Shown: positions 8,103 to 17,806, counted from the stretch's first letter. The stretch: 64,000 bases of DNA from Pseudonocardiales bacterium (GCA_019243635.1 JAFAUB010000158.1:1-64000), one strand, 5' to 3'. Translations and numbers: made by a program. The notes: generated by a model not told the origin, from the letters alone.

Positions 8103-9937
8103 TGCCCGTTTCCTGGGGTGACCAGCCCTGGGATGGTCAGCAGAGCGCGGGCGTCGTCTCGCAGCGCATCGATCCGCGCCAGCTCAGCCTTGAGCCGGCT
8201 GATCCGCTGTTGCCGGTCGGACCCCTCGGTGTTCGCGGCCGTCTGCGCGGCCTGGATGGACTCGGACAGCGAGCGGTGCAGCTCCGCCGCCACCTCGCTG
8301 AAGTGATCTCTTAGTAGCCGTTGGACCTGGCGCAACCGGTCCCGGCATTCCTTGCCCACGTGGAAGATGACGTCGTCGACCTGCCGCCGTAGCAGCATCT
8401 GAGCCTCGGCCCGCTGCCGCTTCAGGCGGCTCTTTCTGTCCTCGCGCAGCGTCTTGGTTCCGAGTAGCAACCCGGCGGCGATCGAAATCGGGTTGATCAG
8501 GGCCATCCCGGCCAGGGTGGTCATCATGCCGAACATCAGCACGCCGCCATAGGAACCTCGCATTCCGGTGAGCAGCTTGCCGACGAGCTTCGGGTCCTCA
8601 CCGTGCGGCGCCGGCAGGTCGGGCACCGCGTCCAGCGTGCTGGCCGCAGCACCCAGCCGCAGCTCAGGAAGCAGCTCGCCGCCGTCCTCGGCGAAGTGCT
8701 CGGCCACCTGGCGGGCGATCAGCTGCGCCCGCTGGTTGGCCCACACGAAGTTGTCGGAGGTGGCTGCGGTGAGCTGCTGGGTGAGCCACTCGGTGAACTG
8801 CTCCCAGATCGCGCTCGGATCGGCCTGCTCCAGCGCCGCCTCGCCGTTGCGGATCACCTGACGCAACCGGTCACGCAGGTCGAACTCGATGTCGGCGTTC
8901 AGGTCGGCCATCCCGTCGCTGAGCGTGTGTTGCCATCGTGAGGTGCGGCGATGCAGGTTCTCGGCGCGCGACTTGGCGGCCTCCAGCTCGGCCATCAGCG
9001 CTGTAGCGCCTCCGGGGTTCTGCTGCGCCTGCAGTTCTGCCCGTAGCGACACCGCGAGGTAGTCGGTGACGGTGAGGACGTCGTGCGCCACGCCGCGGCG
9101 GCTCAGCCGATCGGCCTGCGCCACGGCGTCCAGCAGGTACCGCACCAGCGCCGGAAACCCGGACTCCTCGTCCAGCTGCCTGTCCTCGGTGTGCATCGCG
9201 TGCAGGCGCAGCGTCGAGGACACCGGCAGCAGGTCAGCTTCCACTCTGGCGCCCGCGAGGTGGACGCGGTCCAGCTCGGCGATGTGCCGCCATTGGGGGT
9301 AGAGGTCGGTCTTGGTGAGGACGCACGCGAGGTTGGGACACAGCTTCATCGCCTGCCGCAGGAAGTCGACCTCTGGTTCGGAGTACTCCTGCGAGGCATC
9401 GGACACCAGCAGCACGGCGTCGGCGGTGGGCAGCGCGGCCAGGGTGCTGGTGGTATGCACCGAGCTGAGCCCGCCGACGCCGGTGGTGTCGACCAGGACC
9501 AGCCCGCCAGCCAGGATCTGACGCGGCACACCGACCTCGGCGCGCAGCAGGCCCTGCCGGTTAGCCGGATTGGCCGCCTCGGACACGTGACTGGCGAGCG
9601 TGTCGATAGGGACCTGGACGCGGGTGGTCTCCGCGTCGGCGGCGTTGTCCGTCCCGCGGACCAGCGTCGCGATCGGGGTCTTCGAGTAGGAGACCTCAGT
9701 GGGCACTGCGGTGGCGATGTCGTCGTCCACCGGGCAGACCGGAGCGTCAACCAGTGCGTTGACGAGCAGGCTCTTGCCCTGTTTGAACTCGCCGACCACC
9801 AGAACTCGCACGCTGGGGTCGAGCAGCCGCCGGCGGGTGTGCGCCAGCCGCTGTCCCAGGTCGTGCCGGTCGCCGGCCTCGGCCAAGCCGATGGTCCGGT
9901 CGACGACGTCCAGGCCTGCTGGCCCCGCTGCGCTCAC
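8099..9937 (-). CDS. iniA: Dynamin-like GTPase, IniA type
   Basis: 612-aa bacterial dynamin-like protein. G1 is GEFKQGKS at about 49-56, G3 is DTTGVGG, and G4 is TKTD. A hydrophobic hairpin around residues 465-500 (VLMFGMMTTLAGMALINPIS) acts as the membrane paddle, and long helices flank it. IniA of mycobacteria binds and fuses or repairs membrane and is induced when cell-wall synthesis is blocked. The gene is the middle one of iniB-iniA-iniC, with about 130 nt after iniB and a 4-nt overlap with iniC. Confidence 0.9.
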   Translation of the reverse strand: MSAAGPAGLDVVDRTIGLAEAGDRHDLGQRLAHTRRRLLDPSVRVLVVGEFKQGKSLLVNALVDAPVCPVDDDIATAVPTEVSYSKTPIATLVRGTDNAADAETTRVQVPIDTLASHVSEAANPANRQGLLRAEVGVPRQILAGGLVLVDTTGVGGLSSVHTTSTLAALPTADAVLLVSDASQEYSEPEVDFLRQAMKLCPNLACVLTKTDLYPQWRHIAELDRVHLAGARVEADLLPVSSTLRLHAMHTEDRQLDEESGFPALVRYLLDAVAQADRLSRRGVAHDVLTVTDYLAVSLRAELQAQQNPGGATALMAELEAAKSRAENLHRRTSRWQHTLSDGMADLNADIEFDLRDRLRQVIRNGEAALEQADPSAIWEQFTEWLTQQLTAATSDNFVWANQRAQLIARQVAEHFAEDGGELLPELRLGAAASTLDAVPDLPAPHGEDPKLVGKLLTGMRGSYGGVLMFGMMTTLAGMALINPISIAAGLLLGTKTLREDRKSRLKRQRAEAQMLLRRQVDDVIFHVGKECRDRLRQVQRLLRDHFSEVAAELHRSLSESIQAAQTAANTEGSDRQQRISRLKAELARIDALRDDARALLTIPGLVTPGNGQ

Positions 9938-10068
9938 CGCGTTGCCCTCTCCTGCCGTAGGTCATGCGACCGGCTCCGCCACCCCGGAGCGGGGGCGGCG
10001 GAGCCGGTGTGGCGCTTGGCCTGCTGGAGGTTACTCCTCGGAGCCGTCTCGGTGCCGTTTCCGGGGGG

Positions 10069-11076
10069 TCAGGTGGGGAGGTGGTGCTCGGAGTGGTCAA
10101 GCACGTCGAGCTCGTTGTCGTGTACCGGGAGAGCGACCGCCGGGCTGAGTGCGGCGTTGACGAGGCCGTGCTGCTCGGTGTGGGTGATCGCCGAGTCGTG
10201 GTTGAAGGACTCGTCGTTGAAGGACTGGTTGTGGAAGGTGTCTGCGGTGGCGCTGTGGTGGGAGTTGTCGTTGTAGTGCGGGTTGTCGTTGCCGGAGTCG
10301 ATGGTGGTGATGTGCTCCGAGTCCCGGTTGTGTGAGTCGTTGAAGGAGTCACGGGTCGTGGTGTCGTGCGAGTCGCGTGGCGCGTTCTCCAGCGCGCTGC
10401 CGCCGGTGGCGACGTTGCTGTTGTGCGGGTCGGTGGCGTTGCCGTCGTTGCCCTGCCCGGCGACGCCGCCGTGGTCGGCGATGTTGTCGCCGTTGAACGA
10501 GCCCCGGACGGAGTGGTCATCGGAGTGATCGTCGCGGTAGGAGGTGTTGCCCACGCTGTTGCCCTCGCCGACGACGTTGTCATTGCCGTTGGCCACGGGA
10601 GCGTTGATATCACCACCCGCGGCCACGGAGTGGTCCGTCGCGGTCACCGAGTGGTCGTCGAAGCGTTGGTCCAGCGTGCCCTCGTTCCAGATGCTCTGGT
10701 TCACTGACTTGTCGATCACCGTGTCGTGGCTGTCGGTGTAGGAGTAGTTGGCGGTGATGTACTCCAGCTGCTGCACCGGGGTGGCGTGGGGGTCGGGCCC
10801 GTAGTTGTGGTCCGGCCCGTGGCCGTGATCGGGACGGTCGCTGGTGATGTGCTGGGAGATGTTCGTGTTCCCGAGGTTGTAGTCGCGGTCGCCGACGAAG
10901 GTCACCGGGTGGTACTCCGCTACGTAGGACATCGCGTCGGACACGTCCTCGCTGCACACCTCACCCAGCCCGGCATCAGCCAGCGCCTTCTGCGGGTCGG
11001 CGACGAAAGCGGTTTTGGCGTCGCTGTCGCGCAGCAGGTTGAGGATGAAGTCCAGCAGGCTCTGCGTCATGGTCAT
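10069..11076 (-). CDS. iniB: IniB-like protein with a low-complexity hydrophilic region
   Basis: 335 aa. The first 70 or so residues form the conserved IniB N-terminal domain (MTMTQSLLDFILNLL, then PQKALADAGL). The rest is a strongly hydrophilic tract rich in Asp, Asn, His, Ser and Thr with loose repeats such as DHSV and DSHN; mycobacterial IniB is instead Gly/Ala-rich. I chose ATG 11076 because GGGAG lies about 9 nt upstream; ATG 11070 is also possible. No signal peptide or membrane segment is seen. As the first gene of the ini operon its promoter must lie in the region shared with the divergent Hsp70-like gene. Function of IniB is unknown; a scaffold or adaptor for the dynamins is only an inference. 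Confidence 0.8.
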   Translation of the reverse strand: MTMTQSLLDFILNLLRDSDAKTAFVADPQKALADAGLGEVCSEDVSDAMSYVAEYHPVTFVGDRDYNLGNTNISQHITSDRPDHGHGPDHNYGPDPHATPVQQLEYITANYSYTDSHDTVIDKSVNQSIWNEGTLDQRFDDHSVTATDHSVAAGGDINAPVANGNDNVVGEGNSVGNTSYRDDHSDDHSVRGSFNGDNIADHGGVAGQGNDGNATDPHNSNVATGGSALENAPRDSHDTTTRDSFNDSHNRDSEHITTIDSGNDNPHYNDNSHHSATADTFHNQSFNDESFNHDSAITHTEQHGLVNAALSPAVALPVHDNELDVLDHSEHHLPT

Positions 11077-11386
11077 GACTGTTGTGCTCCCTTGTGCGAG
11101 GTGGCGGGCCGGCAGGGTCGAGCTGCCCGCCGGTGAGGGGCCAAAGCTAGGTGCTCCACCGCGGCCGGGCATCGGGGATCGCACCGGGTTGCCCCGCGCC
11201 GCGTTAGGGGATTGACAGCCCGCGACGTTGGGGGCTGCGACGTCGTTGGCTGGGGTCCTACGGGACCGCTAACGGAGCGCCTCGTGTTGGCGATACGCGG
11301 GCCAGGCGTCGGACGGATGTGTTCGTGCACCGGGGGGGTGGAGGGGGCTTGCGGGGGTCGCCACGACGAGGAAGGGGCACGCGAGG
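11077..11386. promoter_or_regulatory. Divergent control region between iniB and the Hsp70/LuxR pair
   Basis: 310 bp shared by two divergent units. It contains a short perfect palindrome GGTCC-TACG-GGACC (11254-11267) and a partly repeated GACGTTG/GACGTCG motif near 11224-11243. Both are candidate operators for the LuxR-type regulator encoded in the divergent unit. The placement is seen directly; binding is inference. Confidence 0.4.
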
Positions 11387-13183
11387 ATGAGTTACTGGCT
11401 CGGGATCGACGCGGGTACCACCTTCACCGCCGCAGCGATCTGTCGCGCGGAGGCGGGGCGGCGTGTGCTGCCGGAGGTGGTCCCGCTGGGGACCCGTTCC
11501 ACTGCGGTGAGCTCGGTGGTCTACGTCGCGCCCGATGGGCACGTGGTGGTGGGGGAGGCCGCCGAGCGTCGCGCCGTCACCCATCCTGAGCGGGTGGTCC
11601 GCGAGTTCAAGCGGCGCATCGGTGACGAGGTCCCGATGGTGATCGGTGGTCTGCCGCACTCCGCGCCCGAGATCGCCGCCGAGGTGCTCCGGTGGGTCGT
11701 CGACCGGGTCGCGCAACGCGAGGGTGGCCCCGCTGACGGCATCGTGGTCACGCACCCGGCCGGCTGGGGCACGTACAAGGTCCAGACCATGGCGCAGGCA
11801 CTCCGCGCGGCCGGTCTCCCCGAGATCACTTTCCGCACCGAGCCCGAGGCCGCCGCCGCTGGCTACGCACTCCAGGAACGGATCGAGTCGGGCAGCACGA
11901 TCGCGGTCTATGACCTCGGCGGCGGAACCTTCGACGCGGCCGTAGTCCGCAAGACCGGCGTCGGCACCTTCTCCGTGCTCGGCCACCCCCAGGGGCTCGA
12001 CCACCTCGGCGGCGCGGACTTCGACGACGTCGTCGTCAACCACGTCCTGGCCGCGGTTCCCGCCTTGGCCGAGCTGGACCCCACCGACCCCACCACCCTC
12101 GCCGCGACCGCGGCGCTCCGACGGGAATGCACTGAAGCCAAAGAGGCACTCTCCGCCGATACCGAAGTCACGATCCCCGTCCTGGCCCCTGGGATCCAGT
12201 CCCAGGTCCGGCTGGTCCGGGCCGAGTTCGAAGACATGATCCGCCACCACGTGACCCGGACCATCGAGGCGCTGCACCAGGCACTGCGATCCGCTGAGCT
12301 CACAGCGCGAGACCTCGACGTGGTGCTGCTGGTCGGCGGTTCCTCCCGGGTACCACTCGTCGCGCAGCTCGTCTCCGCTGAGCTCGGCCGCCCCGTCGCC
12401 ATCGACGCCGACCCCAAAGCCACCATCGCGCTCGGCGCCGCTCTCTTCGCGCTACCCACCGACACCACCGCCACGGACCTCGCTGACGGTCCGCCGGCCC
12501 AGAGCGACGCCGTCTCTGAGCCTCCCACCGAGTCCACCGTCGTGGCGCTCGTGCAGGAGCAGGCCCCCCAACGACCATCCCTGACAGCTATCCCGCTGGA
12601 GGTCGAACCCGCTCGGCTCCGAGCCGGCTCCCGGCGGGTGACACGGGTCGCCCTAGCCGGAGCCCTCGCCCTCATCACCGCCGCCGGCGTGGCATCAGTC
12701 CCGTTCCTGACCGCCCGTGGCAGTCCCAGCCCGCAGGCGAACGCCGGAACCCCGGCGTCAAGCGGCCCGCCGGTTCCCAGTGCCGGTGGGCCGATGGGCG
12801 CCGCTGGCCCAGCGGCCAATCCCGCGACGAGCAGCGACGAAAGCTCACGCGGGCTGGGCTCCGGCTGGCTGGTCCGTACGACAGCCCCCGCCGCGCCGAG
12901 CAGACCGGCCAGTGGCGCCGCCAAACCAGGCCCCGCCGCGGTACCCACCAGCGTGGTCGCGCCTGCGCCTAGCTGGGTCACCACCTACACCTGGACCACC
13001 AGCTGGTCCGTCCCCCCGTCCCCGCCCAGCACGCCGCCCCAGCCGACCCCGACGACCGACCCCGCTCCCCCGCAGACCTCCATCTCCACGCCGGCCCAGA
13101 CCACCAAGGCGTCTCCGCGCCCCACGAGCACGACGGCCGTCCCGGCGACCACGTCCAGCCGACGTCCTGGGCCGCCCACGTGA
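11387..13183 (+). CDS. Hsp70-like protein with transmembrane anchor and Pro-rich tail
   Basis: 598 aa. Residues 1-375 form an Hsp70/actin-fold ATPase, with GIDAGTTFTAA (phosphate 1), VYDLGGGTFDAAVV (phosphate 2) and LLVGGSSRVPLV (adenosine). The normal Hsp70 substrate-binding domain is missing. A charged linker, one membrane span at about 418-440 (ALAGALALITAAGVASVPFL) and a roughly 150-aa Pro/Ser/Thr-rich extracytoplasmic tail follow. The layout suggests a cytoplasmic ATPase linked to the envelope, which would suit a sensor. The stop overlaps the GTG start of the LuxR gene by 4 nt, so the two are made together, divergently from iniBAC. Confidence 0.85.
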   Translation: MSYWLGIDAGTTFTAAAICRAEAGRRVLPEVVPLGTRSTAVSSVVYVAPDGHVVVGEAAERRAVTHPERVVREFKRRIGDEVPMVIGGLPHSAPEIAAEVLRWVVDRVAQREGGPADGIVVTHPAGWGTYKVQTMAQALRAAGLPEITFRTEPEAAAAGYALQERIESGSTIAVYDLGGGTFDAAVVRKTGVGTFSVLGHPQGLDHLGGADFDDVVVNHVLAAVPALAELDPTDPTTLAATAALRRECTEAKEALSADTEVTIPVLAPGIQSQVRLVRAEFEDMIRHHVTRTIEALHQALRSAELTARDLDVVLLVGGSSRVPLVAQLVSAELGRPVAIDADPKATIALGAALFALPTDTTATDLADGPPAQSDAVSEPPTESTVVALVQEQAPQRPSLTAIPLEVEPARLRAGSRRVTRVALAGALALITAAGVASVPFLTARGSPSPQANAGTPASSGPPVPSAGGPMGAAGPAANPATSSDESSRGLGSGWLVRTTAPAAPSRPASGAAKPGPAAVPTSVVAPAPSWVTTYTWTTSWSVPPSPPSTPPQPTPTTDPAPPQTSISTPAQTTKASPRPTSTTAVPATTSSRRPGPPT

Positions 13184-15315
13184 ACCAGGCGACTCGCTCG
13201 CCCGCGACGCTGGTCGACCGGGTGATGGACGCACCGCGCACCGATGGCGGGTTCGACGGCGACTGTCCGGAGCTGCCGCCGGAGGTTCTCGACCGCGTCC
13301 GCCACGACCTTGCCCAGGTCGGCCCCCAGCTCCGCGCCTTGCTGCTCGCGGTGGGGCTCGGCGCGGCCCCCGACCCCGAAGTCCTCGCTCAGGTGCTCGC
13401 GCTCGATCCAGCCGTGGTCACTGACCTGTTGTCGACGGCGCACGCCGGTGGCCTGCTGCTGGACGCGGGCCTGGGCGAGGGGGCCAGGGTGATCCCGCTG
13501 GTGCGGCGGGCGCTGGTGGCCAGTGCCGCGCCGGGCACCAGACGGGTGGTCCAGCGGCTGGTGCTCGCCGCCCACCTCGAACGTGGCCGGCCGGTTCTCG
13601 AGCTGGCCCACCAGCTGGTCGAGTCCGGTGCCCGCGGTAGTGACCTCGCGGCCGTCTTCGAAGCGGCAGCCGACACCGCCCTGTCCGAACCGACCGGGTC
13701 TGATGCCGCGGCGCGGGCTGTGCGGCTGTACGCCCAGGCCGTCACCGCCGGAGCTGACTCGGCCTCGTTGGCACCCCGACGGGCCGAGGCGGCGGCTCTG
13801 GCGGGTGACCTGGACGGGGCGCTGCGCCTCGCCGATCAGGCGTTGTCCGACCCCTCGTGCCCCGATCTGGCCAGGGCCGGCAACGTCGCGGCCGCGGTCC
13901 TGGCCCAGCGTGGTCTGCTGGCTCGCAGCGCTGAGGTCTATCTCTGGGTCGGCGAGGCGGGGATCGGCTCGGCCACACCGCTGGCCGCGCTGGCGCTGCT
14001 GGGTACCGGGTCGCTGGCGCAGGCTCGGGAGGTGCTGGCAGCTTCCGAGGGTGACCAACCGCCGACACTGGTGGCCGGCGCGGAGTCGCTGATGGCCACC
14101 GGTGTGCTGGAGTCGGTACTCGGCTCGCCGATGGCCGGCCCCATCGAGGCCCTGTCCACGCTGACCCGAGCCGCCGCGCTGCTCGAACCGGCCGGGGGAG
14201 CCGTGCTGCTCCCGGATACCCCGGCGGCGCTGGCGGCGATCGTGGCGCTGCATTGTGGAGAGTTCGACGTCGCCGTCTCGGTGCTGGAGCGCGCTCTAGC
14301 CCGCGGCGTCGGCGGGTTGTTCGCGCGAGCCCGCTACCAGCTACTGCTGGCCTGGACCGCGATGGTCCGTGGTGACACCGCGCTGGCCAGGTACTGGCTG
14401 GCCGGCGCCGTCCCCGAAGCAGGCACCCTTGAACCGCGGGAAGAGCTGTTCTCCGCCGCTCTGGCGGTGGGTCTGGCCCGGCGCGGGAGCGACATTCCCG
14501 CCATGCAGGCCGCCTGGGCCGCCGCCCGAGACGCGATCGTCCGGCACCCGGCCGACCTGTTCGCGCTGTTGCCGCTGGGTGAGCTGGCCGTGGCCGCGGC
14601 CAGGCTAGGAGACTTCGACCGGGTGGCACCGCACCTGGAACAGGCTCGGACTCTGCTGGAGCGGCTGGGTGATCCGCCGCTGTGGGCCGCTCCGCTGCAC
14701 TGGTACGGCCTGCATGCCGCGCTGCTGCGAGAGCAGCCCAGTGCGGCGGAGCCGCATGCGGCGGCTCTGCTGAAGGCAGCGAAGAGCAACCACTGCGCCG
14801 CCGTGCTCGCTGCCGCGGGCCGTGCCTGGATGCGGGTGCTGGCCGGACAGTTCGACCCGTCCGACGTGGAGTCCGCAGCCCGTGGGCTGCAGTCGATCGG
14901 GCTGGCGAACGATGGCTCCCGGCTGGCGGGCCAGGCCGCGATCCGCACCACCGACCGTAAGGTCATGGTCACTCTGCTCGGATGCGCCCGAGCGCTGCAG
15001 GCCACCGGCCCCGGCGCGGCCGGCCCCTCGGTAGCGAGCGGGCGGGACGATCCGTCCGACCCGATGCCCCGCTCGCGTCCAGCCGCTGTGTCTGCCGGTG
15101 GGCCAGGGGGTCCAGCCATGCTCAGCGGTCGGGAACGGGAGGTCGCCGAGCTCATCCTGACCGGACTGACCTACCGTCAGATCGGGGAACGGTTGTTCAT
15201 CTCGGCCAAGACCGTGGAGCACCACGTAGCCCGGATGCGTCAGCGGCTGGGCGTGACCAGCCGTGACGAGCTGTTCGCTCAACTGCGGGTATTCGTCGAA
15301 GACGCCCAGCCCTAA
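13180..15315 (+). CDS. LuxR-family regulator, large but without AAA domain
   Basis: 711 aa. The C-terminal LuxR-type HTH (about 647-701: LSGREREVAELILTG, then TYRQIGERLFISAKTVEHH) is complete. Upstream is a long Ala/Leu-rich helical repeat region resembling the TPR-like part of large LAL regulators. No Walker A P-loop is visible, so the usual N-terminal AAA ATPase module is missing and the protein starts roughly where the winged-helix part of such regulators would be. By position next to iniBAC it is a plausible counterpart of mycobacterial IniR, which does carry an ATPase. Translation is coupled to the Hsp70-like ATPase, which might supply the nucleotide-dependent step; that is inference. 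Confidence 0.82.
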   Translation: MNQATRSPATLVDRVMDAPRTDGGFDGDCPELPPEVLDRVRHDLAQVGPQLRALLLAVGLGAAPDPEVLAQVLALDPAVVTDLLSTAHAGGLLLDAGLGEGARVIPLVRRALVASAAPGTRRVVQRLVLAAHLERGRPVLELAHQLVESGARGSDLAAVFEAAADTALSEPTGSDAAARAVRLYAQAVTAGADSASLAPRRAEAAALAGDLDGALRLADQALSDPSCPDLARAGNVAAAVLAQRGLLARSAEVYLWVGEAGIGSATPLAALALLGTGSLAQAREVLAASEGDQPPTLVAGAESLMATGVLESVLGSPMAGPIEALSTLTRAAALLEPAGGAVLLPDTPAALAAIVALHCGEFDVAVSVLERALARGVGGLFARARYQLLLAWTAMVRGDTALARYWLAGAVPEAGTLEPREELFSAALAVGLARRGSDIPAMQAAWAAARDAIVRHPADLFALLPLGELAVAAARLGDFDRVAPHLEQARTLLERLGDPPLWAAPLHWYGLHAALLREQPSAAEPHAAALLKAAKSNHCAAVLAAAGRAWMRVLAGQFDPSDVESAARGLQSIGLANDGSRLAGQAAIRTTDRKVMVTLLGCARALQATGPGAAGPSVASGRDDPSDPMPRSRPAAVSAGGPGGPAMLSGREREVAELILTGLTYRQIGERLFISAKTVEHHVARMRQRLGVTSRDELFAQLRVFVEDAQP

Positions 15316-15441
15316 CGGGGTTGTACCCCAGCCCGGCGAGGCGTGTCATGGTCAGCTTCCGGCGCCGGCCCCCGCAGCCAGAGCACCAGCCGCCCTGCTC
15401 TACGACCGCGATCATCCCGAAACAGGCCTCCGGCGCAACGA

Positions 15442-17784
15442 CTAGCCCTCCACGGGCTCGTAGAGGGTGGTGCGCTGGGCCAGCGGCCGGCCGAGCGGCT
15501 CGACGATCGACCGGAAGCCGGCCTCGTCCAGGCCCTGCCCATGGCTGGCACCGGCCGCGCGGCTGATGTTCTCACCCATCAGCGTGCCGCCCAGGTCGTC
15601 GACCCCGGCCTGCAGCAGCTGGCGGGCACCACTGGCGCCGAGCTTGACCCAGGACGCCTGCACGTGGTCGATCAGCCCGTGCAACGCGATCCGGGCTACC
15701 GCGTGCACCAGCAGCACCTCCCGCCAGGTCGGGCCCCGCCGGGCCGCCTGCTTCAGGTACATCGGGGTCGCCATGTGCACGAAGGGCAGCCCGACGAACT
15801 CGGTGAACCCGCCGGTCCGCACCTGCAGGTCCCGGGCCCGCAGCAGGTGCCGGGCCCAGTGCACGGGCTGCTCGATGGCTCCGAACATCATCGTGACGTT
15901 GGAGCGCAGCCCCACCGAGTGCGCTACCCGGTGCGCCTCCAGCCACTCTGCGGTGGTGATCTTGTCAGGGCACAGCACCGCGCGGACCTCGTCGTCGAGG
16001 ATCTCGGCGGCGGTACCGGGCAGTGAGCGCAGACCCGCCGCGCGCAGCCGGATCAGGTAGTCGGCCAGCGGCTCGCCCAGCCGCCGGGCACCCTCGGTGA
16101 CCTCCAGCGCGGTGAAGCCGTGGATGTGGACTCCGGGTGCGGCCTCGTGGATGGCTCGGCACACCGTGAGGTAGTAGTCGCCGTCGAAGCTGGGATGGAT
16201 CCCGCCTTGCAGGCACACCTCCGTGGCGCCCCATCGCTGCGCCTCCAGGACCCGCGCCACGATCTCGGGCAGCTCCAGCAGGTACGGTGCGCCGCGCAGG
16301 TTCAGCGACAGCTTGCCCTTGGAGAACCCGCAGAACCGGCACCGGAAGGTGCACACGTTGGTGTAGTTGATGTTGCGATTGACCACGTAGGTCACGGTGT
16401 CGCCGACGGTTGCTGCGCGCAGCTCGTCGGCCAGCTCGGCAACGGCACCGACCTCGGGCCCCCGGGCGCGCAACAACGCCACCAGCTCGTCGAGCTCGGG
16501 GCGCTGGCCGGCGCGAACCCCGTCGAGCACCTCACGCACCGCGCCGGCCGCCCGCGCCGGCGCGGGTAACAACACCGGCGGCGCGACGTCGGCACCGGAG
16601 TACCAGGCGGTGGAGCGGCGTCCGGTCAGCGTCACCTCCGCGCCGTCGCCGACGTTGACGGCGTGGCACGCACGCTCCGGGAGTACCGCGCCTGGATCGT
16701 CCCGGCCGAGCCCCTCGGCGTCGGAGCGGTCCAGCACCCCGAAACGCACCGCCTCGTCCAGCCACCGGATCGGGTCCAGGGCGTACTCCGGGTACACAGC
16801 CAGCCGTGGCGCCAGGGTGTGACCCGCCGCCTGAGTCACCCCGCGCAGCTCCTCCAGCGCGGGCCACGGCCGCTCGGGATTGACGTGGTCAACGGTGCTG
16901 GGGGAGACCCCGCCCCAGTCGTCGATGCCGGCGGCGAGGACGCGCCCGGGGTCGTCGGTGAGATTGGGCGGGGCTTGCACATGCACCTGCGGCGGCAGCA
17001 GGAGCCGAGCCAGCGCGATGGCTCGTAGGTGCTCCTGCGGTGAGCACGGCTGGACGTGGCGCATCGCGGTGCCCGTCTTGGGCAGGAAGTTCTGCACGAT
17101 CACTTCCTGCACGTGCCCGTACCGGCGGTGTGCCGCCGCGATCGTTTCGAGCGCCACCACGCGGTCGGCCTCGGTCTCGCCGATGCCGACCAGGATCCCG
17201 GTGGTGAACGGGATCGCCAGCTCACCCGCCGCATGCAGGGTGGCCAGCCGCCGGTCCGGGTGCTTGTCCGGCGCACCGCGGTGCGCGGCCAGGTCCGACC
17301 GCGACGACTCGATCATCATTCCCTGGCTGGCGGTCACCTCGCGCAGCGCGGCCAGCTCCTCGCGGTGCAACGCGCCGGCGTTGGCGTGTGGGAGCAGCCC
17401 GGTCTGCTCGAGCACCGCGCGGCATGCCGTCACCAGGTAGTCCACCGTGGAGCCGTACCTGTGCTCGGTCAGCCAGCTCCGGGCGGACGGGTAGCGGTGC
17501 TCGGGGCGCTCACCGAGGGTGAACAGCGCCTCGTGGCAACCCAGCTCCGCGCCCCGGTGGGCGACCGCCAGCACCTCGTCGAGCTCCAGGTAGGCTGATG
17601 GCAGCTCGCGGGGAGCGTGCGCGAAGGTGCAGTAGCCGCAGCGGTCCCGGCACAGCATGGTCAACGGCAGGAACACTTTCGGTGAGTAGGTCACCCGCGT
17701 GCCGTGCACTGCGTCCCGTACCGCGCGAGCCCGTCCCAGCAGCTCCGCAGTCCCCACCCGAGTGAGCCCGCCCCCGCCGCTCAT
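15442..17784 (-). CDS. fbiC: 7,8-didemethyl-8-hydroxy-5-deazariboflavin (F0) synthase
   Basis: Bifunctional radical-SAM enzyme making F0, the chromophore of coenzyme F420, from tyrosine and the flavin precursor 5-amino-6-ribitylaminouracil. The 780-aa product is the actinobacterial fusion of a CofG-like half (cluster Cys at 45, 49, 52 in CRDRCGYC) and a CofH-like half (CTFRCRFCGF). I start it at ATG 17784, preceded by GGGAG; longer starts upstream would run through the repeat/hairpin region and add residues unlike the family. It is transcribed away from the diguanylate cyclase gene's terminator. No other F420 gene is in the window. Confidence 0.95.
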   Translation of the reverse strand: MSGGGGLTRVGTAELLGRARAVRDAVHGTRVTYSPKVFLPLTMLCRDRCGYCTFAHAPRELPSAYLELDEVLAVAHRGAELGCHEALFTLGERPEHRYPSARSWLTEHRYGSTVDYLVTACRAVLEQTGLLPHANAGALHREELAALREVTASQGMMIESSRSDLAAHRGAPDKHPDRRLATLHAAGELAIPFTTGILVGIGETEADRVVALETIAAAHRRYGHVQEVIVQNFLPKTGTAMRHVQPCSPQEHLRAIALARLLLPPQVHVQAPPNLTDDPGRVLAAGIDDWGGVSPSTVDHVNPERPWPALEELRGVTQAAGHTLAPRLAVYPEYALDPIRWLDEAVRFGVLDRSDAEGLGRDDPGAVLPERACHAVNVGDGAEVTLTGRRSTAWYSGADVAPPVLLPAPARAAGAVREVLDGVRAGQRPELDELVALLRARGPEVGAVAELADELRAATVGDTVTYVVNRNINYTNVCTFRCRFCGFSKGKLSLNLRGAPYLLELPEIVARVLEAQRWGATEVCLQGGIHPSFDGDYYLTVCRAIHEAAPGVHIHGFTALEVTEGARRLGEPLADYLIRLRAAGLRSLPGTAAEILDDEVRAVLCPDKITTAEWLEAHRVAHSVGLRSNVTMMFGAIEQPVHWARHLLRARDLQVRTGGFTEFVGLPFVHMATPMYLKQAARRGPTWREVLLVHAVARIALHGLIDHVQASWVKLGASGARQLLQAGVDDLGGTLMGENISRAAGASHGQGLDEAGFRSIVEPLGRPLAQRTTLYEPVEG

Positions 17785-17806
17785 CACATTCTCCCGCCCA
17801 CTCCGC

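Noticed and set aside
9747..10616. Thr/Ser-rich repetitive minus frame overlapping iniB and iniA
   Set aside because: It is the shifted reading of iniB's Asp/Asn/His codon repeats; the iniB frame has a conserved N-terminal domain and a good start.
10100..10720. Repetitive DNA that could suggest a CRISPR or minisatellite
   Set aside because: The periodicity comes from degenerate codon repeats within iniB; there are no constant repeats with unique spacers. No CRISPR array was found anywhere in the window.
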